Shown in pieces: positions 1 through 10,868 of a stretch of 64,000 nt of DNA. Source of the stretch: Alistipes sp. (GTDB taxonomy: Bacteria; Bacteroidota; Bacteroidia; Bacteroidales; Rikenellaceae); contig JAHHQL010000008.1 in the NCBI GenBank assembly GCA_020026415.1, forward strand, positions 27,208 to 91,207, written 5' to 3'. Within the stretch, counting starts at the first letter, position 1. Each line of letters starts with the position of its first letter. The notes under the pieces were generated by a model. That model worked only from the letters and a program-made list of their open reading frames with translations, was not told the origin of the DNA and did no database searches. Made by a program: the position numbers and the translations under genes.

Positions 1-984
1 GTGGACATCTTCGCCGCGGAGAAATCCCGTAAAGTGGAATCGGTCGGCAATACCCAATCGTGCCACACGACGGATCACGTGGTTCATCATATCGCCCGAA
101 CCTGCCATGACGAAACGCACGTCGGGAACTCGTTTCAAAACCTTTGCGGCGGCTTCGACGAAGTAGTCCGGGCCTTTCTGATAGGTGATGCGACCCAGAA
201 ACGTGATGATCTTGTCCTTGACCTGACGTTCGGGTACGGCGGTTTCTTTTTCGGCGAAACGTACGGCGTTGTGTACGGTCACCACGCGATCGGCGGGAAC
301 GCCGTAGCGGTTGATGACGATGTTGCGCGTGAGATTCGACACGGCGATGACGCGGTCGGCGGCGTGCATGCCTGCATGCTCGATGGCATAAACCTCGCGG
401 TTTACGTTTTCGCCGCTTCGGTCATATTCGGTGGCGTGCATATGGACGACGAGCGGTTTGCCCGATACGCGCTTGGCGGCAATGCCTGCGTAGTATGTAA
501 GCCAGTCGTGGGCGTGGATCACATCGAACTGTCCTTCGAGATCCTTGGCAACCTGTGCGGCCACCATGGCATATCGTGCAACCTCTTCCATGAGGTTGGC
601 TCCATATTTGCCAGAGAAGGTATAGCGTTGCTGCCATACATCGGTCGAAGACCATGTCTTTTGTCCCGATTTCAGATATTCGTCGTGGTACGACTCATAC
701 TCTTCGGGGGAGATGTAGGGTACCATGTTCGAGTCGATGTGGATGAACGAAATTTTTTTCATGATGTCCTCCGAACTGCCGTCCGTCGAGACAAACCGGG
801 TCTCCACATCGCTTGCATTCACGATTTTCAGGAATCGCTGATCCTCGTCACCATAGGCATGTGGCACGACGAATGTGACATCGACGTTGTTACGGGCAAG
901 TCCTCGCGTCATGCCGTAGCATGCCGTGCCCAGACCTCCGGCAATGTGAGGGGGAAATTCCCATCCAAACATTAATACTCTCAT
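1..984 (-). CDS. GT4 glycosyltransferase, starch/glycogen synthase-like (C-terminus outside window)
   Basis: The minus strand is open from the ATG at 984 to the window edge (328 codons), so the 3' end is missing. The protein starts MRVLMFGWEFPPHIAGGLGT; the GGLG at residues 16-19 is the ADP/UDP-glucose loop of GlgA-type GT4 enzymes. A second Rossmann half follows, with ITFLGRITYQKG and a late VMAGSGDM segment typical of the GT-B nucleotide-sugar domain. It lies 49 bp downstream of the debranching enzyme on the same strand with no visible promoter, so it is probably the third gene of a glycogen operon. I infer an alpha-glucan chain-forming or chain-modifying role; the acceptor is not visible. 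A plus-strand open frame over the same bases is its antisense shadow. Confidence 0.85.
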   Translation of the reverse strand, partial: MRVLMFGWEFPPHIAGGLGTACYGMTRGLARNNVDVTFVVPHAYGDEDQRFLKIVNASDVETRFVSTDGSSEDIMKKISFIHIDSNMVPYISPEEYESYHDEYLKSGQKTWSSTDVWQQRYTFSGKYGANLMEEVARYAMVAAQVAKDLEGQFDVIHAHDWLTYYAGIAAKRVSGKPLVVHMHATEYDRSGENVNREVYAIEHAGMHAADRVIAVSNLTRNIVINRYGVPADRVVTVHNAVRFAEKETAVPERQVKDKIITFLGRITYQKGPDYFVEAAAKVLKRVPDVRFVMAGSGDMMNHVIRRVARLGIADRFHFTGFLRGEDVH

Positions 985-1033
985 ACCTTTTTATCTTTTT
1001 TCTTTTAACCTTTCATTCACGGGTGCAACTTTT

Positions 1034-3070
1034 TTAGGCCTTTTTCGTGGTCCTTCGGGTTGCACATTTGCGGGGCGCGGTCTTCGTGGCGCATTTGCGC
1101 TTGGGGGCTGCGACCTTTTTTGCGGGTGTCTTTTCCCTGAGTGTCTTGTAGGAGTCGGTCATTGCGCAGAGTTCCATGGCTGCCGCAACGCTCCATGCCT
1201 GTGAAATGGCACCGCGCTGCATGAAGGGAGGATCGGCATCGTAAACCTCCGAAATCGAACCGATACCGCAGTTCTGCATATCTTCCTCGGCACCCAGCAG
1301 GATGTTTTCGGCATCGTTGATGAAATGCTCCTTGTTGATGTCGAAGCAAGCGCGCACATAGAACATGAAGAGCCACGGCCATACCGTGCCGTTCTTGGCT
1401 GCGAAGTCGCGATCGGCAATAGATCCTTCGAGCGTACCCTTGTAGTTGGGGTTACGTGGCGAGAGCGTGCGCAGACCTTTCGGGGTGAGCAGATGCTGAC
1501 GCACGGTGCGGATCACGTCGATCTGCATCTCGGTCGAGAGCATCTTGTAGGGGAGGGCGCAGGCGATGATCATGTTGGGGCGGATGAAGGTGTTTGCACC
1601 GCGAGTGCCAACGTAGTCCGCCAAGTAGCCGTCCTCCAGCAGGAAAATATCGAGGAATGAGCGACGGGTACGTTCGGGAAGAGCACCCCACTCGGCGATG
1701 AACTGACGGTCGCCGTTCTCTTCAGCCAGACGAAGGGTGTAGCATACGGCATTGTACCAAAGGGCGTTCACCTCGACCTGATAGCCGTTACGTGGCGTTA
1801 CGGCCTTGCCGTCCACCTCGGTGTTCATCCATGTGAGGGGATGATCCTCGGACGAAGCCCAGATCAGACCGTTGTCGTTCAGAATGACGCGGTTTCCGAT
1901 ACCGCGGCGGTAGCATTCGAGCAGGGATTTCATCACACTGCCGTATTTCTTCCAGATCTTCTTGCCGTCCAACTCCTGTTCGAGCATCTGCAATGTGCGG
2001 AAGAACCACAGCGGTGCATCGACCTCGACGGCAGCCGAGCCGTTGCCGGAGAACATGCCGTCCTTCATGTCGCGCACCATTGTGTCGATGATGTCCATAC
2101 AGTCCTCCTTATGATGCTGCATCAGTGTGATGCCCGGCAACGAGACGAACGTCTGACGTGCATCCACTCCGTGCCACGGATAACCCGAAATCATCTCGGT
2201 GCGGCCGTCCGGACGACGGATCACAAACTGACGTGCCGAGTGTTCCATGCAACTGCGGAAGTCGATTTTGTGGGTGCGGCGGGCAATCGACGCCTCGTAG
2301 AGTTCGTCGATGGTTTTCGTTGATCCCATCTCCTCAAGCGATGCCGAGAAGATGATGCTTTCGCCTTTTTTGAGTTCGGTCTCGAAGTAACCCGTGGTCA
2401 TCAGATCCTCGTAACCGTCATAGCCGCGTTCGATCTCCTTCTGATATTCGAATCCGTAGTACCAGTCGGGTGCAGGGATAAATTCGGTACCGGGCTTGTC
2501 GGTTTGCAGGTAAAGCCACGGGAAAGAGGCATAAAGGCGGCACTTCACGCCGTTGATGGCGGGGTAGGAGTGTCCGTCGGCCTCCATGTTGGCCTTCGAC
2601 AGAGCGTGTCTGTCGCGGAATGCGAGGAACGGACGCAGACGCAGGATCGTCTCCGAGTGTGCATCGACGAGCGTATAACGGATCATGAGCTGCGTGCGTT
2701 TGTGAATCCACAACAATTCCTTTTTGAGGATCACCCCGCCCACACGATAGGTGATCGTGGGGGTAGGCGTGTATTCGAAGTCGGTGATGTATTTGTGACC
2801 GCGCGGTTCGTAGGTTCCCGCGAAGCGGTGGAGTGCCAGATTGAAACTCTGGTCGTGCTGAACGATTGTTTCGTCCAGCGAAGAGAGCAAAACATAGGCT
2901 CGGTCGCTCTCATCAATGGGAGCCACCATCAGACCATGATATTTACGGGTGTTGCAACAAACGATCGTAGTACTCATGTATCCGCCGATACGGTCTGTCG
3001 CGAGCATTTCACGCTGGAGCGAATACTCCAGATTGCCCAATTCGCTTTTATCGAAAGTTAGTGCTGACAT
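1034..3070 (-). CDS. Glycogen debranching enzyme (amylo-alpha-1,6-glucosidase family)
   Basis: A 678-residue protein starting MSALTFDKSELGNLEYSLQR. An upstream ATG in frame adds 16 residues with no family likeness and was rejected. The N-terminal part (about 1-250) matches the bacterial GDE_N beta-sandwich. The remainder is the (alpha/alpha)6 amylo-alpha-1,6-glucosidase domain, with the conserved GYPWHGVDARQTFVSLPG and WMNTEVDGKAVTPRNGYQVE regions, where the catalytic acids of the family lie. It should remove alpha-1,6 branches from glycogen or limit dextrin, supplying linear chains to the phosphorylase encoded 102 bp upstream. The last 35 residues or so form a lysine/arginine/alanine tail unlike the enzymatic part (see findings). 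No signal peptide, so cytoplasmic. Confidence 0.9.
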   Translation of the reverse strand: MSALTFDKSELGNLEYSLQREMLATDRIGGYMSTTIVCCNTRKYHGLMVAPIDESDRAYVLLSSLDETIVQHDQSFNLALHRFAGTYEPRGHKYITDFEYTPTPTITYRVGGVILKKELLWIHKRTQLMIRYTLVDAHSETILRLRPFLAFRDRHALSKANMEADGHSYPAINGVKCRLYASFPWLYLQTDKPGTEFIPAPDWYYGFEYQKEIERGYDGYEDLMTTGYFETELKKGESIIFSASLEEMGSTKTIDELYEASIARRTHKIDFRSCMEHSARQFVIRRPDGRTEMISGYPWHGVDARQTFVSLPGITLMQHHKEDCMDIIDTMVRDMKDGMFSGNGSAAVEVDAPLWFFRTLQMLEQELDGKKIWKKYGSVMKSLLECYRRGIGNRVILNDNGLIWASSEDHPLTWMNTEVDGKAVTPRNGYQVEVNALWYNAVCYTLRLAEENGDRQFIAEWGALPERTRRSFLDIFLLEDGYLADYVGTRGANTFIRPNMIIACALPYKMLSTEMQIDVIRTVRQHLLTPKGLRTLSPRNPNYKGTLEGSIADRDFAAKNGTVWPWLFMFYVRACFDINKEHFINDAENILLGAEEDMQNCGIGSISEVYDADPPFMQRGAISQAWSVAAAMELCAMTDSYKTLREKTPAKKVAAPKRKCATKTAPRKCATRRTTKKA

Positions 3071-3172
3071 ATCGTTGTTATAAAATACGTTTCGTCTATA
3101 AAGATATAAAATTTTCAAGAGATTGCAGCATCTTTTACAAAGAAAATCAATGCTGCAATCTCTGAAAAAAGG

Positions 3173-6100
3173 TTATGCCCATTTTACGAGGGCAAAATCC
3201 ATTCTGTGAGGCAGATTCCTGTTCGAGGGGAAGATTCTCAACGCCACATCGAAGATTCCCGTTTCGTCGGGTTGGTAGTCGAGGGCATAGGTGACCTCGT
3301 TCCCCTTCGTATTGACGCGCTCCAACTCTTCGGTACGGACTACGTTCACCGATTGGCCTCCCTCGATCTGACGGGCGATGACCAGTTCGATGCCGATATC
3401 CTCAGAACGCAGGTTCGCCACGTTGAGCGTCACCTCGAAGTGATACTGCTCGCCGACAAAGACGGCTTCCTTGTCCATCTTCACACGTTTCACGTCGATG
3501 ACGTGTACCTTGTCCCATGCGGCCGAAACCTTGCGTTTCCAAGCGGCGATTTCGCGGGCAAGACGGTAACTGTCGGCCGTCATCAGTGCCTTGCGGGCAG
3601 CCAACTTGTTGTAGAAACGATCCTCGTAGTCGGTGAGCATGCGGTTGGTCGTGAAGTTCGAGGCGATGTCGGCCACGCACTCCTTGACCGATTCGATCCA
3701 TTCGTAGGGCAGCCCCTTTTCGTCGCGCTTGTAGTATTTGGGAACGATCTCCTCCTCGATGGTGTTGTAGATCATCTCGGCGTCGAGTTCGTCCTGATAG
3801 TGCTGGTCGGCGAACGTGCGCTCCATGGGCAGCATCCAACCTGCTCCCTTCTTGTAGCCTTCAACCCACCAGCCGTCGAGTACCGAGAATTGCAGCACGC
3901 CGTTCATGACGCACTTTTCTCCCGAAGTTCCCGAAGCCTCCAGAGGACGGGTCGGGGTGTTCAACCATACATCGACACCCTGTACCATACGGCGAGCCAA
4001 CTCCATGTCGTAGTTCTGCAAGAAGAGAATCTTGCCGACGAACTGAGGCATCGACGCAACCTCCACAATCCGCTTGATGAGATCCTGTCCGGGTTTGTCG
4101 TTCGGGTGGGCTTTACCCGCAAAGATGAACTGTACGGGGTGTTCCTTGTTATTGACAATGGCCGACAGACGGTCAAGGTTCGTAAAGAGCAGATAGGCAC
4201 GTTTGTAGGTGGCGAAACGACGCGCAAAACCGATGGTCAGCACTTCAGGCTTGATGCCGTCGATCACCTGCAACATCTGACGCGGCGATACCATGCGAAC
4301 CTGTTTGGGATCGCTGAAACGCTTGCGGATGTGGCTGATGAGTTTGTTTTTCAACTTCATGCGTTCCGTCCACAACTCCTCGTCGGGAATATTGTGCACA
4401 TTCTGCCATGCGGGAATATTGTAGGAGTGTCCCTCGAATCCGTCGGCAAAGTATTTCGCGTAGAGTTTGCGCAGGTCGGTGGCAACCCATGTGGGGAAAT
4501 GAACGCCGTTGGTCACATAGCCGATATGCAACTCGTTCTTGAAGTATCCCGGCCACATGTTGCCCAAGATCTCCTTCGACACCTCGCCGTGCAGCCACGA
4601 TACGCCGTTTACCTCCTGCGAGAGGTTGCAGGCCAGAACCGACATCGAGAATTTCTCGTTCGGATCGTTCGGGTTGGTCTTTCCGAGGTTGATGTACTGA
4701 TCCCATGTGATGCCCAATACTTCGGGGTAGTGCGACATATACTGACGGATCATCGCCTCAGGGAAGGCGTCGTGACCTGCGGGTACGGGCGTGTGGGTCG
4801 TGAAGAGCGACGAGGAACGAACGACTTCGAGTGCCTCCGAGAACGACAATTTCTTGTGGGCTGCCAGATCGCGGATACGCTCGATGCCGATGAAGGCGGC
4901 GTGACCCTCGTTGCAGTGGTAAACCTGATTCTTGATGCCCATCTTGCGCAGAGCGCGGATACCGCCCACACCCAGCAGGATCTCCTGCTTGAGACGGTTC
5001 TCCCAGTCACCGCCGTAGAGGTAGTGGGTAATCTGACGATCTTCGGGCAGGTTGTCCTCGAAGTCGGTATCGAGCAGGAACAAATCCGTACGGCCGACCT
5101 GACACTTCCACACACGAGCCGAAAGCGTGCGTCCGGGAAGAGCGATGGTTACGGTGATCCAGTTGCCGGCCTCATCGCGCACGGGCGAAATGGGCTGTTT
5201 GTAGAAATTCTGTGTTTCGTAGGTTGCCTCCTGCACACCCTGTGCCGAAAGACGCTGCGTGAAATATCCGTAACGGTACAACAGACCCACGGCCGTCATC
5301 GGGATGTTCTTGTCGGAGGCCTCCTTCAGGTAGTCGCCGGCCAGAATGCCCAGACCGCCCGAATAGATCTTCAGCGACGAGTGCAGACCGTACTCCATCG
5401 AGAAGTAGGAGATGGTCGTGGCCTTGGGATCGGGTTTCTCGTTCATATAGTCGCAGAACTGCTTGTAGAGGGCATCCAGACGGCCGAGGAACTCGCTGTC
5501 CTGTTCCAGAGCCTTCATACGCTCGACGCTCAGTTTGTCGAGGAAGGCGATCGGGTTGCGTTCGCAATCGGCCCACAGTTTGGGGTCGATGTCCTCGAAC
5601 AGGTCTCGTGCGGCAGGTGTCCAGCACCACCACAAGTTGTGTGACAACTCCTCAAGGGCGTGCAGGCGTTTCGGAAGAGCCTTCTCGACCATCATGCGGT
5701 TCCAGTTGGGACGCTCGACGAAAAGTTGCTGGCGTACGAAATTGACCTGTTGGTCGGGAATGCCGCCGTCCTCCAGAATGGTGCGGTTGGTGCGCAGGTG
5801 CGATGACTCGATGGCCTCGGAGTAAGCCTGTTCGTAGGCACTGAACATCTTCTCCCAAAGAGCCTGTTCCGAAATCTCGTAAGCCGAAGCGCGGATCTGT
5901 GCGATCTGATCCTCGTTGAAATGGCTGAAACGCAGGAGATTGTCGGCAATCTTGATGGCCACCTCCATGTCGTTGTAATCGTTGCGGTAGATGACCTCGA
6001 CACCTTCGTGTTCACGCTGTTTGTCTGCCCAACGGCCGAAGCCCGTGAGGGTCGTGGTGATGGTCGGCACGGAGAAGGCGATCGACTCCAGCGGGGTGTA

Positions 6101-7423
6101 GCCCCACGGCTCGTAGTACGACGGGTAAACCGTCACATCCATACCGATCAGCAACTCGTAGTAGTGCTTGTTGAAGATGCCGTCATTCTTGTTCAGATAG
6201 GTCGGAACGAAGATGACCTTCACCTTCGACGAATCGGACGTAAGGATGCTGTCCTTCATGGCATTGAGGATCGGATCCCATGAAGCGTTCTCCAACTTGT
6301 GGGTCGAGTGCTTGTATTGCGAGGGGTCGATCGGCATTTCGGGATCGGCCAAGTGTGCCTGAAGGTCGGGTCTCGGCCCGCGGTTGCCTGCGGGTACGGT
6401 GATATAAACCAGTACCTCACGATCCAGTTTGTCGGAGGCTGCCAATCGTTTCAAAGACTCGATGAATACGTCGAGTCCTTTGTTGCGAAATTCGTAACGA
6501 CCGCTCGTGCCGACAATCAGTGGCGAGGTTTGGAATTTGGTGCCAAGACAGGCTTCGGCAACTTCGATCATCGAACGACGAGCCTCGGCGCGACGCTCCT
6601 CGTATTCCTCGCCCGTCCATACGAAATCGTTTTCGAAACCGTTGGGCGTGATGCAGTCGGGTTCTCGGTTGAGCAGGTGTTTGCACTCGTCGGCCGTGAT
6701 GTCGCTCACCGTCAGGAAGGCATCCGAATTGTTGGCGGCGGTTTTTTCGATCGAGTGCTTGGCCGTCACGTTGAACTGACGGGCCAACTCGTCGGCGTTG
6801 AATTTGCCGAGGTCGTTGTAAAGATGCAGTCCGTTGCCGGCAATGCAACGGCCGATGACGGTGGCATGAGTGGTGAACAGCGTGGCAACGTAGGGTGCAT
6901 GGTGGCGCAGATAGAGACCTCCGGCAGCCGTCATCCATTCGTGGAAGTGTGCCACGACCTTCTTGGCGGGCATGGCGCAGGCGTTGGCATACGACTCGAT
7001 GACCAGACCTGCGGCGTAGCCGAACAGGACAGGTTCGATGTAGTCCCACTGACCTGAAATCGAATCGACGTGGTAGGTCTCCCACAATTGTTTCAGAATA
7101 TCGTCCTTTTGGGCGATGAACGACGAAAAATCCACCAAAATGGCGACCGGCCGACCCGTGATTTTCCAGCGGCCGATACGGATGCGAACTCCTTTTTCGT
7201 ACATTTCCTGCCGCCATGCCTTCATGAGGTTTGCATCCTCCTCAAATTCCGAGTTGGCTCCCTCGTGTTGCAGGTCGGGGCCGATGACCATATAGTTGTC
7301 GCCGAACTTGCGGGTCGAAGTTTGTGCCTTGGTGGCAATGACGGTGTGAATGCCGCCAATCTTGTTGCATACCTCCCAACTTACCTCAAATAGCAGGTCG
7401 GGAGTAAGTTTCGTATTACTCAT
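3173..7423 (-). CDS. Glycogen synthase fused to alpha-glucan phosphorylase
   Basis: A 1416-residue two-enzyme protein. Residues 1 to about 560 resemble eukaryote-type (GT3) glycogen synthase: it opens LLFEVSWEVCNKIGGIHTVI, contains HFHEWMTAAGG, and has the C-terminal YYEPWGYTPLES glucosyl-donor region. From about residue 578 there is a DUF3417 segment (LPKRLHALEELSHNLWW) and then a GT35 alpha-glucan phosphorylase. The PLP motif EASGTSGEKCVMNG puts the cofactor lysine near residue 1170. One chain can therefore both build glycogen and break it by phosphorolysis to glucose-1-phosphate. Such fusions are known in Bacteroidales. It is the first gene of the glycogen operon, followed by the debranching enzyme and the GT4 transferase. 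No signal peptide. Confidence 0.9.
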   Translation of the reverse strand: MSNTKLTPDLLFEVSWEVCNKIGGIHTVIATKAQTSTRKFGDNYMVIGPDLQHEGANSEFEEDANLMKAWRQEMYEKGVRIRIGRWKITGRPVAILVDFSSFIAQKDDILKQLWETYHVDSISGQWDYIEPVLFGYAAGLVIESYANACAMPAKKVVAHFHEWMTAAGGLYLRHHAPYVATLFTTHATVIGRCIAGNGLHLYNDLGKFNADELARQFNVTAKHSIEKTAANNSDAFLTVSDITADECKHLLNREPDCITPNGFENDFVWTGEEYEERRAEARRSMIEVAEACLGTKFQTSPLIVGTSGRYEFRNKGLDVFIESLKRLAASDKLDREVLVYITVPAGNRGPRPDLQAHLADPEMPIDPSQYKHSTHKLENASWDPILNAMKDSILTSDSSKVKVIFVPTYLNKNDGIFNKHYYELLIGMDVTVYPSYYEPWGYTPLESIAFSVPTITTTLTGFGRWADKQREHEGVEVIYRNDYNDMEVAIKIADNLLRFSHFNEDQIAQIRASAYEISEQALWEKMFSAYEQAYSEAIESSHLRTNRTILEDGGIPDQQVNFVRQQLFVERPNWNRMMVEKALPKRLHALEELSHNLWWCWTPAARDLFEDIDPKLWADCERNPIAFLDKLSVERMKALEQDSEFLGRLDALYKQFCDYMNEKPDPKATTISYFSMEYGLHSSLKIYSGGLGILAGDYLKEASDKNIPMTAVGLLYRYGYFTQRLSAQGVQEATYETQNFYKQPISPVRDEAGNWITVTIALPGRTLSARVWKCQVGRTDLFLLDTDFEDNLPEDRQITHYLYGGDWENRLKQEILLGVGGIRALRKMGIKNQVYHCNEGHAAFIGIERIRDLAAHKKLSFSEALEVVRSSSLFTTHTPVPAGHDAFPEAMIRQYMSHYPEVLGITWDQYINLGKTNPNDPNEKFSMSVLACNLSQEVNGVSWLHGEVSKEILGNMWPGYFKNELHIGYVTNGVHFPTWVATDLRKLYAKYFADGFEGHSYNIPAWQNVHNIPDEELWTERMKLKNKLISHIRKRFSDPKQVRMVSPRQMLQVIDGIKPEVLTIGFARRFATYKRAYLLFTNLDRLSAIVNNKEHPVQFIFAGKAHPNDKPGQDLIKRIVEVASMPQFVGKILFLQNYDMELARRMVQGVDVWLNTPTRPLEASGTSGEKCVMNGVLQFSVLDGWWVEGYKKGAGWMLPMERTFADQHYQDELDAEMIYNTIEEEIVPKYYKRDEKGLPYEWIESVKECVADIASNFTTNRMLTDYEDRFYNKLAARKALMTADSYRLAREIAAWKRKVSAAWDKVHVIDVKRVKMDKEAVFVGEQYHFEVTLNVANLRSEDIGIELVIARQIEGGQSVNVVRTEELERVNTKGNEVTYALDYQPDETGIFDVALRIFPSNRNLPHRMDFALVKWA

Positions 7424-7490
7424 TTTATTTGTGTCTGTTAATTGATTATTCAGGGACGCGGCCTCCTGTTGCGGAGGCAGAATTGCAGGG

Positions 7491-7521
7491 CAAAGGTAAT
7501 ACTTATATTTATATTAGACAA
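7491..7521 (-). promoter_or_regulatory. Promoter of the glycogen operon
   Basis: On the minus strand a perfect -7 box TACCTTTG lies at 7498-7491, with TTG at 7521-7519 as a possible -33 box 20 bp away. The leader of about 65 nt contains a 6-bp hairpin (gcctcc, loop tgttgc, ggaggc) at 7461-7478. Confidence 0.55.
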
Positions 7522-7584
7522 TAAATTTATAAAATTTATTTAAAAAATTTAATATAGTGTTTTCTATGTGCTTTCCGCGGCTTT

Positions 7585-8697
7585 TCAGACCTCGAACAGA
7601 TCTTTGATGACCAGATCCGAGACAAGGAATTGTTCGGGTTTGAGGGCGATGCGGTCGTCCGAAATCCGCAGCGTGCTTGCAAGCATCGAGCCACGGATGT
7701 TGTTTTTCAAACTTTTTAATTGATCTTCGCCGAAAAGACGGACAATTTCCTTCAGATCGAGGCCCTCGATGGTTCTCAGGCGGGTCATCAGATACTCGTT
7801 GTAACGATCCCTTCGGGTGAGTTGCTCGGCTTCGGGGGCTTCGCCTTGCAGATAGCCTTCGACCGAACTTACATTCCAGTGACGCTCCTCGCCGTCGAAC
7901 GAATGGGCGGCAGGTCCGATTCCGAGGTAGGGGACGGAGTGCCAATAGGCGGCGTTGTGGCGTGCACGGCGGTTGGGCAGGGCAAAATTCGAGATTTCGT
8001 AATGTTCGTATCCCGCCTCGGTGAGTGCATGGTGTACGGTGAGGAACTCCTCTTCGCTGACCTCTTCCGTAACGGGCGAGAATGTGCCGCGTGCCATCTG
8101 CCGGCCGAAGAACGTGTCGGGTTCGATGGTCAAATGGTAGGCCGAGATGTGTTGTACGTTAAGATCCAACATCCGGCGGATGCTGCGCATGAGTTTTTCG
8201 CCTCCGAATCCCGGAACGCCGAAGATCAGATCGGTCGAGATGTTGTCGAAACCGACCTTCTGCGCCATATCGACCGCACGTATTGCCCCGGCGGCATCGT
8301 GACGGCGGTTCATCAACTTCAGACAATCATCGTCGAACGACTGGATGCCCATCGACAGGCGGTTGATGCCCGCATCGCGCAAACCGCGGAGATAGTCCGT
8401 CGAAAGGTCGTCGGGGTTGGCTTCGAGCGTGATCTCTTCCAGAGCGGAAGTGTCGAACAGACGGGCGGTATGCTCCATGAAATCGCCGATTTGCCGGGGT
8501 GAACAGAGCGAGGGTGTGCCTCCTCCGAAATAAACGGTGCCGATCGAGGCTCCGCGAAGATAGGGTGCGCGTGTGTCCAGTTCGCGATGCATGGCTTGCA
8601 GCGTCTCGTCGAAATGGCGTGTACCGATCTGCTTGTAGAAATCGCAGTAGGCGCATGCGCGTTTGCAAAAGGGAATGTGAAAATAAAGTCCTGCCAT
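7585..8697 (-). CDS. hemW: Radical SAM heme chaperone HemW
   Basis: A 370-residue radical SAM protein. The cluster motif CKRACAYCDFYK (CxxxCxxC) is close to the N-terminus, after MAGLYFHIPF. GTVYFGGGTPS (the SAM-binding GGGTP) and the HemN-like C-terminal domain with GLDLKEI follow. The length and the N-terminus starting directly at YFHIPFC fit HemW rather than the longer coproporphyrinogen dehydrogenase HemN. HemW binds heme and delivers it to proteins such as respiratory oxidases. The gene is monocistronic, divergent from pckA, and its ATG lies only 7 nt behind the -7 box. Confidence 0.88.
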   Translation of the reverse strand: MAGLYFHIPFCKRACAYCDFYKQIGTRHFDETLQAMHRELDTRAPYLRGASIGTVYFGGGTPSLCSPRQIGDFMEHTARLFDTSALEEITLEANPDDLSTDYLRGLRDAGINRLSMGIQSFDDDCLKLMNRRHDAAGAIRAVDMAQKVGFDNISTDLIFGVPGFGGEKLMRSIRRMLDLNVQHISAYHLTIEPDTFFGRQMARGTFSPVTEEVSEEEFLTVHHALTEAGYEHYEISNFALPNRRARHNAAYWHSVPYLGIGPAAHSFDGEERHWNVSSVEGYLQGEAPEAEQLTRRDRYNEYLMTRLRTIEGLDLKEIVRLFGEDQLKSLKNNIRGSMLASTLRISDDRIALKPEQFLVSDLVIKDLFEV

Positions 8698-8704
8698 AAC
8701 TTTT

Positions 8705-8735
8705 CAAAGATATGTATTTTTCCGCGGAAAACCAA
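8705..8735 (-). promoter_or_regulatory. hemW promoter with a 14-bp palindrome in the spacer
   Basis: Minus strand: -7 box TATCTTTG at 8712-8705 and TTG at 8735-8733, with a 20-bp spacer. The spacer holds the perfect palindrome ttttccgcggaaaa (8718-8731), exactly where a repressor would block RNA polymerase. Only 7 nt separate the -7 box from the start codon, so the transcript is probably leaderless. Confidence 0.6.
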
Positions 8736-8955
8736 TCCCCGTTTGCCGCCATTTTGTCTCATGTTCGCTTTTTGGAGCACATTGTGCGGAGAGGGTTGTT
8801 TTTTCGGGTAGGTTTCTCGAAAAATCGGCGGAAGGGCTGTCCGAAGAGCATCTTTGCAATCCGTTGAAGAACAAATGTTTGAAAAGGCGTAAAAACAAAT
8901 TCTAAAAAAAATGAAAAATTTAGTGTTATTTTTTTCACAATTATAAAACTTTTCC

Positions 8956-9111
8956 TACCTTTGTGCCGTCCGAGGTATATCCCGACGGGACGGATAAAGA
9001 GGGCAGGAGGCGAGAATCCGGAGCCTGCAAGATCTGATCTCCCGCGGGCAGGGACATTCACCAAAAGGATTTTTGATGATTTATTAATTATAATTTTTTA
9101 AACAAAAAGTT
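8956..9111 (+). promoter_or_regulatory. pckA promoter and long structured 5' leader
   Basis: The -7 box TACCTTTG lies at 8956-8963, leaving a leader of about 140 nt before the pckA ATG. The leader contains CCGTCC (8966-8971) paired with GGACGG (8988-8993), GCAGG (9003-9007) paired with CCTGC (9024-9028), and the self-complementary CCCGCGGG (9041-9048), then an unstructured AT-rich stretch. I do not recognise a known riboswitch. The rest of the hemW-pckA interval (8736-8955) is AT-rich and shows no gene. Confidence 0.5.
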
Positions 9112-10716
<1,605 letters not shown>

Positions 10717-10750
10717 TTCCGTAGCGGTTTGGATACCGCTCACAACCGAT

Positions 10751-10786
10751 ACTCCCGAACATCGTAAGATGTTCGGGAGTTTTTTG
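10751..10786 (+). terminator. Intrinsic terminator of pckA
   Basis: A perfect 13-bp stem, actcccgaacatc / gatgttcgggagt, with a gtaa loop, followed by a run of T. Confidence 0.93.
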
Positions 10787-10818
10787 TCCTGAGGGGAATT
10801 ATGTTTCCGTTTTTTTCG

Positions 10819-10826
10819 TAACTTTA
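10819..10826 (+). promoter_or_regulatory. -7 box for the alpha/beta hydrolase gene
   Basis: TAACTTTA is a one-mismatch TAnnTTTG box 42 bp before the ATG at 10869. No clear -33 box. Confidence 0.35.
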
Positions 10827-10868
10827 CTTCTGTATAAATGCGGATTCCGATCCGAAAAAAAGTGAAGT

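Noticed and set aside
1..975. 324-codon plus-strand frame at the window start
   Set aside because: It is the antisense of the GT4 glycosyltransferase, whose minus-strand frame has clear family motifs.
3206..5644. 812-codon plus-strand open frame opposite the phosphorylase
   Set aside because: Antisense to a certain gene; composition is a mirror of the strong codon bias and it has no recognisable domain.
8964..9111. Known riboswitch in the pckA leader
   Set aside because: No cobalamin, SAM, TPP, glycine or purine riboswitch core could be matched by eye, so it is described only as a structured leader.
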